A DNA stretch of 64,000 nucleotides from Legionella sp. (lineage in GTDB: Bacteria > Pseudomonadota > Gammaproteobacteria > Legionellales > Legionellaceae). Below are positions 10,084 to 20,114 of the stretch, in pieces. The stretch's first letter is position 1. Every line of letters starts with the position of its first letter. Location: positions 94,058 to 158,057 of the forward strand of contig JACCWN010000022.1 of the NCBI GenBank assembly GCA_013697625.1, written 5' to 3'. The notes beneath the pieces are model-generated. The model ran no database searches, was not told the origin of the DNA, and saw nothing but the letters and a program-made list of their open reading frames with translations. Position numbers and translations under genes: made by a program.

Positions 10084-10142
10084 TCCCAGACTTTAAGCGC
10101 GACTAATTCTTGCATGCTCGACAAGTCGCGCTAAATTCCGGG
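10084..10142. repeat. Hairpin between bcp and the flavoprotein gene
   Basis: AGCGCGAC (10096-10103) pairs with GTCGCGCT (10125-10132). The pairing extends outward imperfectly (TCCCAGA with TCCGGGA). It lies between convergent genes and could end transcription, but there is no T-tract, so an interspersed palindromic repeat is equally likely. Confidence 0.45.
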
Positions 10143-10208
10143 ACGACAGTCATTTAGAATTTAGATAAAGTTTAGCATTTGTAATTATTTAAGAGGTATT
10201 ACACTTGC

Positions 10209-11387
10209 CTAAACCACTTGTCCTGCAGCCCAGCCTGAAGACCAGGCCCATTGAAAATTATAACCACCCAACCACCCTGTAACATCTAAAACTTCTCCTA
10301 CAAAAAATAATCCAGGCACCTGTTTTGCTTCAAAACGTTTAGAACATATTTCATTGCAGTCAACACCCCCTAGTGTCACCTCAGCCGTTCTATACCCCTC
10401 AGTTGCATTGGGTGTGATTGAAAAATCCTGCAGCTGGTTGGCAACTGTCAAAAAAGCCTTGTCTGTAAATTGTTTCAAGGGCATAACCAACTGTTCTGGT
10501 GTATATAAGACATCCAACAATCGTTTGGCTGCAAAGCTTGATAAAAAAGTTTTTAACCCTACATTGGGTGATTGACCTCTTGCTAGTAACAATGCCTGAT
10601 GCAAGTCAACAGTGGGCAAAAAGCGGATAGATAGCCTATCCCCAGGGTACCAATAAGAAGATATTTGGAGCATGACTGGTCCACTTAATCCTCTATGTGT
10701 AAACAAGAGTTGTTCACGAAAGGATTTACCTCTACAACTCACCAAAGCCTCAATAGAAATGCCAGCCAAACTTTCAAAACGCGCCTTATCTTGAAGATGT
10801 AAGGTAAAGGGCACCAAACCTGCACGCAAAGGGTACACTTTCAATCCAAATTGCGCAGCAAGCTGGTAGCCAAATGGACTTGAACCCAGTGTAGGGATAG
10901 ACAAGCCACCACTGGCCACCACCAGCGACTCACAGTGATGACTTATATGATTGACCTGAACAACAAAGCCGTTTTCACCTTTGTTTACTTGACTTATACT
11001 TTGGTTTAAATGAATTGCGACTCTAAGGTCGGCACATTCTTTCAATAACATCTCAACAATCAAGGCTGATTTATCTTCACAAAACAATTGTCCTAAGGTT
11101 TTTTCAAAATAAGCTATCGAGTGTTTTTCTACCAAATTTATAAAATCCCATTGGGTGTAACGACTCAAGGCCGATTTACAAAAATGTGCATTGTTTGATA
11201 TGAATTGCTCAGGACTTGTGTGGATATTTGTAAAATTACAGCGTCCACCCCCAGACATTAAAATTTTTTTACCTACTTTATTACTTTTTTCAAGAATCAA
11301 GACACTGCGACCCCGTTTGGCAGCCTCAATGGCACACATCAACCCGGCAGCGCCTGCGCCTATGATAATGACATCAAAGCCACTCAT
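10209..11387 (-). CDS. YhiN/HI0933-family FAD-dependent oxidoreductase
   Basis: Flavoprotein of the HI0933/YhiN family, 392 residues. The dinucleotide-binding motif at the N-terminus is IIIGAGAAGLMCAIEAAKRG. The family signature KVGKKILMSGGGRCNFTN follows, and the C-terminal FAD-binding block is GLFFVGEVLDVTGWLGGYNFQWAWSSGWAAG. The biochemical reaction of this family is not established. The gene starts one base after the stop of the roxA homologue, so the two are almost certainly one transcript. A GAGGA Shine-Dalgarno lies inside the end of roxA. Confidence 0.92.
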   Translation of the reverse strand: MSGFDVIIIGAGAAGLMCAIEAAKRGRSVLILEKSNKVGKKILMSGGGRCNFTNIHTSPEQFISNNAHFCKSALSRYTQWDFINLVEKHSIAYFEKTLGQLFCEDKSALIVEMLLKECADLRVAIHLNQSISQVNKGENGFVVQVNHISHHCESLVVASGGLSIPTLGSSPFGYQLAAQFGLKVYPLRAGLVPFTLHLQDKARFESLAGISIEALVSCRGKSFREQLLFTHRGLSGPVMLQISSYWYPGDRLSIRFLPTVDLHQALLLARGQSPNVGLKTFLSSFAAKRLLDVLYTPEQLVMPLKQFTDKAFLTVANQLQDFSITPNATEGYRTAEVTLGGVDCNEICSKRFEAKQVPGLFFVGEVLDVTGWLGGYNFQWAWSSGWAAGQVV

Positions 11388-11388
11388 G

Positions 11389-12564
11389 CTAGCTTTCCTC
11401 TGTAATGCATTCTAGCCATTGCAATTGCCATAGGGCAAATAAAAAAGATTCATTGGCAAGATTGCCTATGAAGGGTTTGATGTCTTTTAGTAAAATCTCG
11501 CGGTAATTGGCGATGATCTCAACCAATTCCACATCAACCGCTTCAATGTCCCAGCTACATCCATTGATATATAATGTAAAATCATCATCGGTTTTAAAAT
11601 AAGCAAATCGACAAAGTGTATTACGGACCAGCCCCTTGGAATCCAACAATGATTGAATAAATTCTGAAAACTCAGCCTGCGTATCCTCAGGAGGTAATAG
11701 ATTTTCAGCCTGCTGATCAAGCTGGGTTGCAAAACCACCAAACCAATCCTGCATTAAATTGTCATCATTAATGATGGCTTGTAGTACCTTACGTGCTTGC
11801 ACCCAAGATTGCTTGGGTAAATGTGCGTTTTTTTCGAGCCCAGCCCAGGGGGGATCTTGGTAGAAGAAAGCAGTCGTCTTTTTAGTAGACAAATGCTCTC
11901 CAAAACTATCCCACAATTCCTGGCCTTGATAACTACGGTAGCCAAAGGAGTAGGTCATACACTCTTTGCTTAATGAAATACCATGATGACCCACCTGTGG
12001 CGGCAAATAAAGCATGTCTCCTTCTTCAAGCACAAAGGTCATCTCTGTTTTGAAGTCTTTCATGATCCTTAAATCTAAACCGGTTATATAATTATTTTCA
12101 ACACAGTCTTTAGTGGTTAAAGTCCATTGTCGCCGCCCCTGAGCTTGGTATAAAAACACATCATAATTATCATAATGGGGACCCACACTGCCTTGCTCTA
12201 CCGCATAACTTATCATGACATCATCTACGCGCCACTGCGGTATAAAATCAAAATTATCAAAAAGGCGGGCTACCTCAGGAACAAATCTGTCAACGCCTTG
12301 GACCAACAAAGTCCAATGGGTTGTAGGTAAGGTTGCAAAATCCCCTTCTACAAAAGGGCCGCGCTGCAAAGTCCACTGAGGTTGCTGCCCCGGCCTTTGA
12401 ATCACCAAACGACTTTCAAGCTCCTCTTCTAATGCCAAGCCTGCTAACTCATCGGCAGAAATTGGATTTTTAAAGTTGGACAAGGCTTGAGGCATGAATA
12501 GCGGCTTTTTTTGCCAATAATGGTTTAAGAAGGTTTCTAAAGAACACTGTGAAAAATGTAACAT
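11389..12564 (-). CDS. roxA: Ribosomal protein arginine hydroxylase (YcfD/RoxA-type)
   Basis: Fe(II)/2-oxoglutarate-dependent JmjC-type oxygenase. In E. coli YcfD hydroxylates Arg81 of ribosomal protein L16. It has 391 residues against about 373 in E. coli. The iron ligands are HYDNYD (HxD, about residues 130-135) and a distal His in PPQVGHHGISLS. The conserved SVGPHYDNYDVFLYQ and GRRQW segments support the assignment. The C-terminal winged-helix-like dimer region is present but divergent. It is upstream of and coupled to the flavoprotein gene. No clear Shine-Dalgarno is seen before the ATG. Confidence 0.9.
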   Translation of the reverse strand: MLHFSQCSLETFLNHYWQKKPLFMPQALSNFKNPISADELAGLALEEELESRLVIQRPGQQPQWTLQRGPFVEGDFATLPTTHWTLLVQGVDRFVPEVARLFDNFDFIPQWRVDDVMISYAVEQGSVGPHYDNYDVFLYQAQGRRQWTLTTKDCVENNYITGLDLRIMKDFKTEMTFVLEEGDMLYLPPQVGHHGISLSKECMTYSFGYRSYQGQELWDSFGEHLSTKKTTAFFYQDPPWAGLEKNAHLPKQSWVQARKVLQAIINDDNLMQDWFGGFATQLDQQAENLLPPEDTQAEFSEFIQSLLDSKGLVRNTLCRFAYFKTDDDFTLYINGCSWDIEAVDVELVEIIANYREILLKDIKPFIGNLANESFLFALWQLQWLECITEES

Positions 12565-12603
12565 GGGATGGCCAGTTAGGAAAAATAGCCTAAGTGTACT
12601 CGT

Positions 12604-13053
12604 TTAGACTGAAGATAAGCTAATGATTTTGTCTAGATGATTAGAAAAATTTTGTATTTCTTTTGGGCTTAAGCTTTCTAGCCCACTGCGAATGAGTCCA
12701 CTTTCTCTGAGGGATTCATTCATATGTCTGATGTTTAAAATTTGTTTGATATTGTTGGCAGTGTACAGCATGCCTCGGGGGTTTAGAGCAAAAGCTTCTT
12801 TTGTTACCACCTCATCTGCCAAAATGATGTCAGCAGTGATGACCAAATCCTGAGGCTTTAAATGCATCACGATATAATTATCAGCCTTGTCAAAACCAGA
12901 ATCAACTTTCACCCGTTTGATAAAAGGAGAGGGTGGTACAATTGGGAGATGATTAGCAACCATAATGACCATGACCTGACGTTTCATGGCCGCACGAAAT
13001 AAAATGTGTTTGATCATTTTGGGGCAAGCATCGCCATCAATCCAAATGACCAT
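12604..13053 (-). CDS. YaiI/YqxD family (DUF188) protein
   Basis: Small protein of about 149 residues in the UPF0178/YaiI/YqxD family, which has a PIN-like fold. The start is IWIDGDACPKMIKHILFRAA with the family's DGDACP motif. VDSGFDKADNYIV and DIILADEVV follow, supplying further acidic residues typical of the fold. Nuclease activity is inferred from fold only. An in-frame TTG lies at 13068, but the ATG at 13053 has GGAGG 8 bases upstream, inside the end of the preceding gene. It is the last gene of the minus-strand run that starts with rsgA. Confidence 0.88.
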   Translation of the reverse strand: MVIWIDGDACPKMIKHILFRAAMKRQVMVIMVANHLPIVPPSPFIKRVKVDSGFDKADNYIVMHLKPQDLVITADIILADEVVTKEAFALNPRGMLYTANNIKQILNIRHMNESLRESGLIRSGLESLSPKEIQNFSNHLDKIISLSSV

Positions 13054-13054
13054 C

Positions 13055-14062
13055 TCAATTGCCTCCAAAACAAGTTAATAAAGTAACTGCTTGGTGTTCC
13101 GCAAGCCAATGGCCGTACTCTTCTCCATGCCAAAGCCTTGTTTGCGCAAGCTGTGCACCTACCATTTCAGGTGTAAGGCCCAGGCGTTCTATCCATTGTG
13201 TACATCGTTGTTTTACATTGATACGAATTTGACCTCGCATAAAGGTATAATGAGATGGATTCCAAGCTTCATTTAAATGGTTAGAAAGAAAAGGTTCTAA
13301 AAGCCTATCTTTGTTTACATGGGGTGAAAAGGTCCACTGATCATTTTTTAAAACCAATATGGGAGGGTGTAATTTAGAGCCGATTTGCACAGGATGGGTA
13401 AGGTTCATATAAAATTTAAAACCTGCAAAGTTTGCAGACAGATCTGCATTAGAATAAACCCCATTTACCATGGTCCCTAAATAAGTTGTTTCAATGAAAC
13501 GACCAAACTGTATCATGAGTGCCTGTGCTTGTTGTGGCGTTTTATGATGAAGCAAAAGAAACTGATACAACTTAAAGTAAGTATGGCCCTGCATGAAAAA
13601 ATGGCCTATTTTATCACTACCAAAATAAAAACCAAACATTTTGATGGTTGGCGTTAATCGTAGTATAGAGAAAGGCGATTGAGAAAAGACCTTCCAATAA
13701 ATGGTATTCCAAGGCAAAGGTTCATATTGCCAAGGAGCAATTGGTTTAGCTGAGTGCGTTGGTCTTAACCAACGAGGAAAACCCGCTCCACCTTTACTGT
13801 AAATAAAGTCTGCAAAGGTGCTCCCTTGGCGGTGCAAAGCCAATCTATGAGCAGCACGTTTACTGTAGTTTGCTGCTGGGAGTAAGGCTTGTATATCTGA
13901 ATTGGTTTGATTTTTTGCCTCCTCAATGATTGCATATAATCTATTGCTGGCAGCAAAGCCAATGTCCTGAATTTCAAAGGGGGGTAATGTGAACTGATCT
14001 GTTTCTTCTGCTGCTAACAGTCCACAATGACAAAGCATTATCAAAAACAATGCGCGAATCAT
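13055..14062 (-). CDS. Secreted hypothetical protein
   Basis: Protein of about 335 residues with a signal peptide (IRALFLIMLCHCGLLAAEE), so it is probably periplasmic or outer-membrane associated. I do not recognise the family. A histidine-containing segment, GSDKIGHFFMQGHTYFKLY, near the middle is reminiscent of DKxGHF motifs in membrane-associated families such as VanZ/YfiM, but similarity elsewhere is not evident. The ATG at 14062 overlaps the rsgA stop codon and has AAGGAA upstream, so it is translationally coupled to rsgA. One base separates its stop from the DUF188 gene. Confidence 0.75.
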   Translation of the reverse strand: MIRALFLIMLCHCGLLAAEETDQFTLPPFEIQDIGFAASNRLYAIIEEAKNQTNSDIQALLPAANYSKRAAHRLALHRQGSTFADFIYSKGGAGFPRWLRPTHSAKPIAPWQYEPLPWNTIYWKVFSQSPFSILRLTPTIKMFGFYFGSDKIGHFFMQGHTYFKLYQFLLLHHKTPQQAQALMIQFGRFIETTYLGTMVNGVYSNADLSANFAGFKFYMNLTHPVQIGSKLHPPILVLKNDQWTFSPHVNKDRLLEPFLSNHLNEAWNPSHYTFMRGQIRINVKQRCTQWIERLGLTPEMVGAQLAQTRLWHGEEYGHWLAEHQAVTLLTCFGGN

Positions 14063-15036
14063 CAAGATTCCTTTTTGAACTGCATACTTAATTTAATAAA
14101 ATTATCATACCGTCTTTTTGATAGTTTCCCATGCTTTAAGGCTTCAAGAATGGCACAATGCGGGGTATTCACATGTAAACAATTTCTATATTTACACTGT
14201 GGGATCAAGGGTGCAAACTCAGGGTAGGCTTGTGCCAGGCTTGGCATATCCATGCTCCATAAACTAAACTCCCTTATCCCTGGCGAATCAATCAGTGCGC
14301 CCCCACTGGGAAGATGATAATAGCGCGAATTACTGGTGGTGTGTCGTCCTAACTCAGAGATTTCAGAGATGTCTTGAATCTGTATATTTGGTTCATGTGG
14401 TAAGATGCCCGCGATGAGCGATGATTTCCCTACACCTGATTGCCCCACAAACACACTGACCTGATGATTAAGTACTTTTTTTAATTCCTCATATCCTGCC
14501 ATATGCGTTTGACTTGTGAATATCAAAGGGTAGCCCAAAGGTTGATAATCACCTATCAACTCTTGTTTGATGCGCTGTGATGGGAGGTCTGATTTATTCA
14601 TTAAAATCACAGCATGTAAACGCAATGTTTCTGCCATTATCAAGTAGCTGTCTAGCAAAGGCCAGGACAACTCAGGCTTAGGCGCGATGACGATGATGAG
14701 TTGGGTAATATTTGCAGCTATGGGTTTTTGCAATCCTGCAGCGGTGGGTCTGGCCAAAATACTGGCTCTTGGGTACAGACTGACAACAACACCTTGGTTG
14801 TCCCCTTCTGTTTGCCAAATGACTCTATCACCAGCTACCAATATGTCTAAATTAGGCCTGATAGAGCATCGAACACGCTTACCGTCCTTGTCTTCCAGTT
14901 CTACATGGCGACTAAACCTTGTAATGACAAGGCCATCAGCTAAGGAATCATGAAGGTTGTCCTTGGTGTCATGGTAGGATTGTTGTATTTTTTCAATGCG
15001 CGCCGATTGTTGTTTGTTGATTCGTCTTTTACTCAT
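14062..15036 (-). CDS. rsgA: Ribosome small-subunit biogenesis GTPase
   Basis: Circularly permuted GTPase that acts late in 30S subunit maturation, 324 residues. An OB-fold occupies the N-terminus. The GTPase motifs appear in permuted order: MNKSDLP (G4), GQSGVGKSSL (G1) and DSPGIREF (G3). The C-terminal zinc-binding finger is CKYRNCLHVNTPHC. It heads a minus-strand run with a secreted protein and the DUF188 gene, and diverges from cca. In many gammaproteobacteria rsgA lies next to orn. Here orn is on the other side of the divergent promoter region, two genes away. Confidence 0.95.
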   Translation of the reverse strand: MSKRRINKQQSARIEKIQQSYHDTKDNLHDSLADGLVITRFSRHVELEDKDGKRVRCSIRPNLDILVAGDRVIWQTEGDNQGVVVSLYPRASILARPTAAGLQKPIAANITQLIIVIAPKPELSWPLLDSYLIMAETLRLHAVILMNKSDLPSQRIKQELIGDYQPLGYPLIFTSQTHMAGYEELKKVLNHQVSVFVGQSGVGKSSLIAGILPHEPNIQIQDISEISELGRHTTSNSRYYHLPSGGALIDSPGIREFSLWSMDMPSLAQAYPEFAPLIPQCKYRNCLHVNTPHCAILEALKHGKLSKRRYDNFIKLSMQFKKES

Positions 15037-15100
15037 AATGATAATCTATACTATAATCCCTCAGGGTCTTAAGATACATTATGAAGGACATTAAGCATTA

Positions 15101-16339
15101 ATGAAAGTTTACTTGGTTGGTGGCGCTGTTCGCGATACATGTTTGGGTCTTCCCGTTAAAGAGCGCGATTGGGTTGTGGTTGGTTCAACCCCGCAAGAAT
15201 TGATTGAAAAAAATTTCAAACAAGTGGGGCGTGATTTTCCAGTATTTTTGCATCCAAAAACCAAAGAAGAATATGCCCTAGCTAGAACAGAGCGAAAATC
15301 AGCCCCAGGATATTATGGTTTTGAATGTAATTTCAGTTCCAAGGTAAGCCTTGAAGAGGACTTAGCTCGTCGTGATTTAACCATCAATGCCATGGCCATG
15401 GATGAACACAACAACATCATCGACCCCTACGGGGGCCAAAAGGACATAGAAAATAAACTATTACGGCACGTGTCTCCTGCCTTTATTGAAGATCCAGTTC
15501 GAGTGTTACGCTTGGCACGTTTTGCTGCACGATTTCATCACCTTGGGTTTAAACTTGCCAATGAAACACGGTGTTTGATGCTTGCAATGGTGAAACGTGG
15601 CGAATTATCACATCTGGTTCCAGAACGTGTCTGGCAAGAATGGCAGGGCAGTTTAGAGGAAAAAAATCCTGAGCAATTTATCCTAACTTTGCGCTCATGT
15701 GATGCCTTAAAAGTTGTGTTACCAGAGATTCATGCTTTGTTTGGTGTACCAAATCCACCTAAATATCATCTTGAGATTGACACTGGCATTCATACAGTAT
15801 TGGTTTTACAGGCAGCCTCTGCCTTAAGTACGGACCCAATCATTCGTTTTGCAGCCCTTGTACATGATTTGGGCAAAGCCACCTCTCCCATGTCCTGCTG
15901 GCCTAAACATCATGGTCATGAGGAGAGAGGTGTTGGACTCATTGAAACCTTGGCTGCGCGTTTGCGCATCCCTTCTGATTATCGAACTTTGGCGGTGCTT
16001 GTGAGCCGATTTCATTTAAATATTCACCGCTTATTCGAATTACGTGCCAATACCATCGTTAAAATGCTTTATGAAATAGACGCCTTTCGCCGGCCGCAAT
16101 TGTTTTTAAATCTGCTGCTTGCCTGCCAAGCAGATGCAGAAGGCTGTGGCAGAGCCATTGAATATTCGCAAAGCAACCTTTGGCGTTATATACTAAGTGA
16201 ATGTACCAAAGTCACCTCACAACACATGATTGCCCTAGGTTTTCAAGACAAAGCAATCAAAGCGGCCTTGCACCAACATCGGGTTGCTTGTGTGAACCTT
16301 ATCATAACCTCCTGGAATATAAAAAAAGATGAAAAATAA
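15101..16339 (+). CDS. cca: CCA tRNA nucleotidyltransferase
   Basis: Adds or repairs the 3' CCA end of tRNAs. Class II nucleotidyltransferase of 412 residues, the multifunctional gammaproteobacterial form with an HD domain. Motif A is YLVGGAVRD followed by ERDWVVVG, and the catalytic carboxylates are in the [13 protein letters not shown] region. [15 protein letters not shown] is the conserved neck, and the HD phosphohydrolase signature ALVHDLGK is near residue 255. It diverges from rsgA and overlaps orn by 11 bases, so cca-orn-queH form a tightly packed transcript. Confidence 0.96.
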   Translation: MKVYLVGGAVRDTCLGLPVKERDWVVVGSTPQELIEKNFKQVGRDFPVFLHPKTKEEYALARTERKSAPGYYGFECNFSSKVSLEEDLARRDLTINAMAMDEHNNIIDPYGGQKDIENKLLRHVSPAFIEDPVRVLRLARFAARFHHLGFKLANETRCLMLAMVKRGELSHLVPERVWQEWQGSLEEKNPEQFILTLRSCDALKVVLPEIHALFGVPNPPKYHLEIDTGIHTVLVLQAASALSTDPIIRFAALVHDLGKATSPMSCWPKHHGHEERGVGLIETLAARLRIPSDYRTLAVLVSRFHLNIHRLFELRANTIVKMLYEIDAFRRPQLFLNLLLACQADAEGCGRAIEYSQSNLWRYILSECTKVTSQHMIALGFQDKAIKAALHQHRVACVNLIITSWNIKKDEK

Positions 16340-16886
16340 TCAAAATTTAATTTGGATTGATTTAGAGATGACTGGTTTATATCCCGAACAAGACAGGATA
16401 ATAGAAATTGCCACCGTGGTCACCGACCCCCATTTAAATATTTTAGGCGAAGGCCCTATCATTGCTATCTCTCAACCCAAGGCTTTGCTGGATCAAATGG
16501 ATGCTTGGAACACCCGTCAACATAATCAATCAGGCCTGGTTGATAGAGTATTAAACAGTGACATACTGGAATCACAGGCTGAACAATTAACGATTGCATT
16601 TTTACAAGAGTACCTGGATAAGGGCAAATCACCCATGTGTGGCAACAGCATTTGCCAGGACAGACGATTTTTATACAAATATATGCCCGAACTGGCTGCT
16701 TTTTTTCATTATAGAAATTTAGACGTCAGCACATTAAAAGAATTGGCACTTCGCTGGCGCCCGGATTTGCTCAGTGGGTTGACCAAAGAATCTAAACACC
16801 TTGCTATGGATGATATCAAAGATTCAATTAACGAATTGAGTTATTATCGTCAACATTTTATTCATCTTCAGGAAGCTGTTCCATGA
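16329..16886 (+). CDS. orn: Oligoribonuclease
   Basis: 3'-5' exonuclease that degrades di- and short oligoribonucleotides, including pGpG from cyclic-di-GMP turnover. It has 185 residues, close to the family norm. DEDDh motifs are visible: IDLEMTGL (first Asp and Glu), [11 protein letters not shown] (second Asp) and the final [11 protein letters not shown] (His and Asp). It overlaps cca upstream by 11 bases and queH downstream by 4 bases (ATGA), indicating translational coupling. Confidence 0.96.
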   Translation: MKNNQNLIWIDLEMTGLYPEQDRIIEIATVVTDPHLNILGEGPIIAISQPKALLDQMDAWNTRQHNQSGLVDRVLNSDILESQAEQLTIAFLQEYLDKGKSPMCGNSICQDRRFLYKYMPELAAFFHYRNLDVSTLKELALRWRPDLLSGLTKESKHLAMDDIKDSINELSYYRQHFIHLQEAVP

Positions 16887-17533
16887 CTCAAAGAGAACAA
16901 TTGATTTTACCCAATCAAAAGAAGTCCTTACTTTTGCATTCTTGTTGCGCTCCTTGTTCAGGCGAGGTGATGGAGGCCTTGATATACTCTGACATTCAAT
17001 TTTCAATATTTTTTTATAATCCCAACATTCACCCAGTAGCTGAATATGAGATACGTAAGCAAGAAAATATAAAATTTGCTGACAAACACAAGATTCCTTT
17101 TATTGACGCAGATTATGATAAAGACAATTGGTTTGAAAGAGCAAAAGGCATGGAAATGGAGCCAGAACGAGGCATACGCTGTAGCATGTGCTTTGACATG
17201 CGTTTTGAAAGGACTGCCTTATACGCGCATGAACACGGTTTTCCAGTCATATCAAGCTCTTTAGGAATCTCTCGTTGGAAGGATATGAATCAAATCAACG
17301 AATCGGGTCTTAAGGCTGCCAGTCATTATCCAGAGATGATTTACTGGACCTACAATTGGAGAAAAGAAGGTGGCTCTGGGCGGATGTATGAGATTGCCAA
17401 ACGTGAAAATTTTTACAAACAAGAATATTGTGGCTGTGTTTATTCTTTACGCGATACCAATGCTTGGCGCAAAAAGCAAACGCGTGACAGAATTAAGATA
17501 GGGATAAATCATTATACTCAAGATGCAGAATAA
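16883..17533 (+). CDS. queH: Epoxyqueuosine reductase QueH
   Basis: DUF208/QueH family enzyme that reduces epoxyqueuosine to queuosine in tRNA, a non-orthologous replacement for QueG. It has 216 residues. Cysteine motifs expected for the family are present: [14 protein letters not shown] near the N-terminus, [11 protein letters not shown] in the middle, and YCGCVYS near the C-terminus. The motif [15 protein letters not shown] is also typical. The ATGA overlap with orn couples it to cca-orn. With tgt at 4.5 kb this supports a queuosine-making organism. Confidence 0.92.
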   Translation: MTQREQLILPNQKKSLLLHSCCAPCSGEVMEALIYSDIQFSIFFYNPNIHPVAEYEIRKQENIKFADKHKIPFIDADYDKDNWFERAKGMEMEPERGIRCSMCFDMRFERTALYAHEHGFPVISSSLGISRWKDMNQINESGLKAASHYPEMIYWTYNWRKEGGSGRMYEIAKRENFYKQEYCGCVYSLRDTNAWRKKQTRDRIKIGINHYTQDAE

Positions 17534-17544
17534 GGTTTAAAGAT

Positions 17545-18462
17545 ATGACTCAACATGACCACACAGGGCATAATCATAGTCACAACATTGGCGCCTTGGC
17601 TTACAATAAGGCCTTTCTTATTGCAATCATCGCCAACAGTTTGTTTGTAATCATTCAGATTGTGTATGCACATATTGCCAGTTCCAGCAGTTTACTGGCC
17701 GATGCTTTTCATAATTTAGGCGATGTACTGGGCTTGATTTTAGCCTGGGTTTCCATCCGTTTGGGCAAACGTAAACCCACCTCAAAAACCACCTATGGTT
17801 TAAAAAAAACCACCATCCTCGCAGCCTTGTCCAATGCGCTTTTATTGGTATTTACTTGTGGGATCATTGTAACTGACGCCCTGTACAAATTGATTTTACC
17901 TACACAGATCCAAGCATTTCCTGTCATGATTGTGGCAGGGATAGGCATCCTGGTGAATGGTTCAACCGCAGCTTTGTTTTTGCGTGGATCAGATGATTTG
18001 AATATACGAGGCGCTTATTTGCACTTATTTTATGATGCCTTGGTCTCAGTGGGTGTCGTGTTTTCAGCAGCTTTGTTGTATTGGACTGGTTGGCTGTGGC
18101 TAGATCCGGCCATGGCCATGGTGATTGCTATTGTAATTTTAAAAGGTACATGGTCTTTGTTTAAACAAAGCTTCATGCTCATCATCGATGGCGTTCCCAC
18201 CCACATATCACTCATTGAAGTCTCGGAATTTTTATTAACATGGCCTGGCGTTAAAGAAATCCATGATTTACACATTTGGGCTATGAGTACAGAAGAAAAT
18301 GCCCTGTCAGTGCATTTATTTATGCCAGATGTTTTATTAACCGATGAGGCACGGGCGCAATTGGTTACAACATTAGAAAGTCAATTTAAAATACAACATG
18401 CAACTATCCAGACTGAAAAAGACAAATTAACTTGTAAGGATGTTTGTCGTTCTGATCACTAG
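17545..18462 (+). CDS. CDF-family cation efflux protein
   Basis: Cation diffusion facilitator of the ZitB/CzcD type that exports zinc or similar divalent metals in exchange for protons, 305 residues. It has a histidine-rich N-terminus (HDHTGHNHSHN) and six membrane helices. The metal site HNLGDVLGL appears in helix 2 (SLLADAFHNLGD) and a second acid/His pair in helix 5 (HLFYDALVSVG). A cytoplasmic C-terminal ferredoxin-like domain has the conserved VKEIHDLHIWAMS. It begins 11 bases after queH and may be its distal co-transcribed neighbour. Metal specificity is inferred. Confidence 0.92.
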   Translation: MTQHDHTGHNHSHNIGALAYNKAFLIAIIANSLFVIIQIVYAHIASSSSLLADAFHNLGDVLGLILAWVSIRLGKRKPTSKTTYGLKKTTILAALSNALLLVFTCGIIVTDALYKLILPTQIQAFPVMIVAGIGILVNGSTAALFLRGSDDLNIRGAYLHLFYDALVSVGVVFSAALLYWTGWLWLDPAMAMVIAIVILKGTWSLFKQSFMLIIDGVPTHISLIEVSEFLLTWPGVKEIHDLHIWAMSTEENALSVHLFMPDVLLTDEARAQLVTTLESQFKIQHATIQTEKDKLTCKDVCRSDH

Positions 18463-18479
18463 CCGCCTCATGCATTAAT

Positions 18480-18556
18480 CCTGTATTACGACTACGTCTG
18501 ATACAGGCTACCTGTACTAAACTCGTAATCTGTATTAGACGTAGTCGTAATACAGG
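18480..18556. repeat. Near-perfect 27-bp inverted repeat
   Basis: The left arm (18480-18506) and right arm (18530-18556) are inverse copies differing at one position, with a 23-base loop. Each arm begins or ends with CCTGTATTACGACTACGTCT in the respective orientation. It lies just after the CDF gene in the 305-base gap before mltA. A strong hairpin would form in RNA, but no T-tract follows, so an interspersed palindromic element is more likely than a standard terminator. The rest of the gap (18557-18767) shows nothing I can identify. Confidence 0.8.
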
Positions 18557-18767
18557 ATTGCCAGCATGAAGAAGATTTCTTATCAAATAGTGTTTCTAGA
18601 CATTATGAGGTCTATCAAACTCGATTAAATTGCTTAATGATGGTATGTGCTACAGCCGCTAAGAATCTCTCAGGGTAAATCGAGGTAGGATGAAAAATCT
18701 GTGATCTATCCAAGTTAAAAATTAGGGGGATTTTCTAAGAACACTATTCAAGAAATAATATGAGGAC

Positions 18768-20003
18768 TTAAGCCGATATCGGCATCGTTAGTCTTCTCAA
18801 GGCGTATTTTGGTAAAAGCAGCCAAAAGCGTCCCTCGTTTTTCATATGCTCACCTAAAAAGGTAGCCCTTTTTCCACAACCCCAGAATACGTCGCCCCGC
18901 ATCAAACCGCGGATGGCACCTCCGGTGTCTTGTGCAATCATCAATCTACGAAATTGTTTTTCCCTTTCACTTGTGCCATCAGGTTGAGTGGCATTTAACC
19001 ATAAGGGTGCGCCCAGGGGTATCCATTTTTTATCTATTGCTAAAGAGTATCCAGGGGTTAGGGTGGCACCTTGAGCGCCCAGGGTACTGGGTTTTTCAAC
19101 TCTTTGGAAAAACACAAAAGACTTATTTTTATGTAAAATGGGGTCTATTTTGCTGGGGTGATTTGTTAAGTAGTTGGTTATAGCCGCCTTTGAGGCTGTA
19201 TCTCTAGTCATGACACCTTTTTTAATCAATAGCTTACCAATGGATGTATAAGGTGCTCCATTTTCACCCGCATAGTCTAAATAAACCTTTTTACCACTGT
19301 TTAATTTTATAACCCCAGAACCTTCAATTTCGAGAAAAAGTCTTTCAACTGGATTTTTTATCCAGGCAATGACAGGGGCCTTTTTCTTCATAAGACCTTT
19401 ATCAATTTGTTCTCGGGTGTAATAGTGTTTATGGTGCGTTTCCCAATTCAAACCCTTGGGCAAACCATAAATTGGCGTGGTAAAGTTTTTAGTGCGCTTC
19501 AAACTGCCATTAAATTCAGGCATATAATAACCAGTAAATAATCCATGAGTGGATTTTTTGGCCTGTTTAAACTCTATTGGGTTAAACCAGGTTTCAAAAA
19601 AAAGGCGGGCCTCTTCTTCTGAATTTGAATCAATCAATGAGGCGGCATCACAGGCAGGCTTCCAATCGCCAGCCTTTAATTTGATGCGTACAGAACCTAC
19701 CGCATGTTTGGGATTTTGTTTTAAAAAGGTCTTACAAGATAGCTGAAAAGCGTGTAATGATTTTGTAACATGTGCTTTATCCCAACCGGGCAGATTTTCA
19801 AAAGATACTTTCATCAAAGCAATGTGATGATCCAAGGTTCCAATTTTAGTAGGAACTGTATTTGGTTTACGCGGCTTGAGCGGGTGTTCTTTAAGCACCA
19901 CAACAGTGCTTTGCTCGGGCTTTTGGGGTGCTGGCACCTCCCATAAGAAACCATACTGAACCCAGGCAAAACTGATTAATGTGTAAATGAGTATTGGATA
20001 CAT
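18768..20003 (-). CDS. mltA: Membrane-bound lytic murein transglycosylase A
   Basis: Cleaves peptidoglycan glycan strands with formation of 1,6-anhydromuramic acid. The product is about 411 residues from the ATG at 20003. An in-frame TTG at 20039 would add 12 residues, and neither has a strong Shine-Dalgarno. The N-terminus is hydrophobic (PILIYTLISFAWVQYGFLW) with no lipobox cysteine, so the enzyme is probably anchored by an uncleaved helix or exported by a signal peptide. The MltA domain shows GLFTGYYMPEFNGS. The C-terminal 3D domain shows IAQDTGGAIRGLMRGDVFWG, including the catalytic Asp. Confidence 0.93.
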   Translation of the reverse strand: MYPILIYTLISFAWVQYGFLWEVPAPQKPEQSTVVVLKEHPLKPRKPNTVPTKIGTLDHHIALMKVSFENLPGWDKAHVTKSLHAFQLSCKTFLKQNPKHAVGSVRIKLKAGDWKPACDAASLIDSNSEEEARLFFETWFNPIEFKQAKKSTHGLFTGYYMPEFNGSLKRTKNFTTPIYGLPKGLNWETHHKHYYTREQIDKGLMKKKAPVIAWIKNPVERLFLEIEGSGVIKLNSGKKVYLDYAGENGAPYTSIGKLLIKKGVMTRDTASKAAITNYLTNHPSKIDPILHKNKSFVFFQRVEKPSTLGAQGATLTPGYSLAIDKKWIPLGAPLWLNATQPDGTSEREKQFRRLMIAQDTGGAIRGLMRGDVFWGCGKRATFLGEHMKNEGRFWLLLPKYALRRLTMPISA

Positions 20004-20114
20004 TTGCGATACTTTTACACACACAGAAATAAAAATCAACTTTATTATTTTTCTATTCAGGTTTTCAAGGTATGAAAAATCAGATTCATTTAAAAAAAAC
20101 AGTCGGTTAGTAAC

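Noticed and set aside
13091..13276. Plus-strand frame opposite the secreted hypothetical gene
   Set aside because: Shadow frame. The minus-strand gene has a signal peptide and coupled start.
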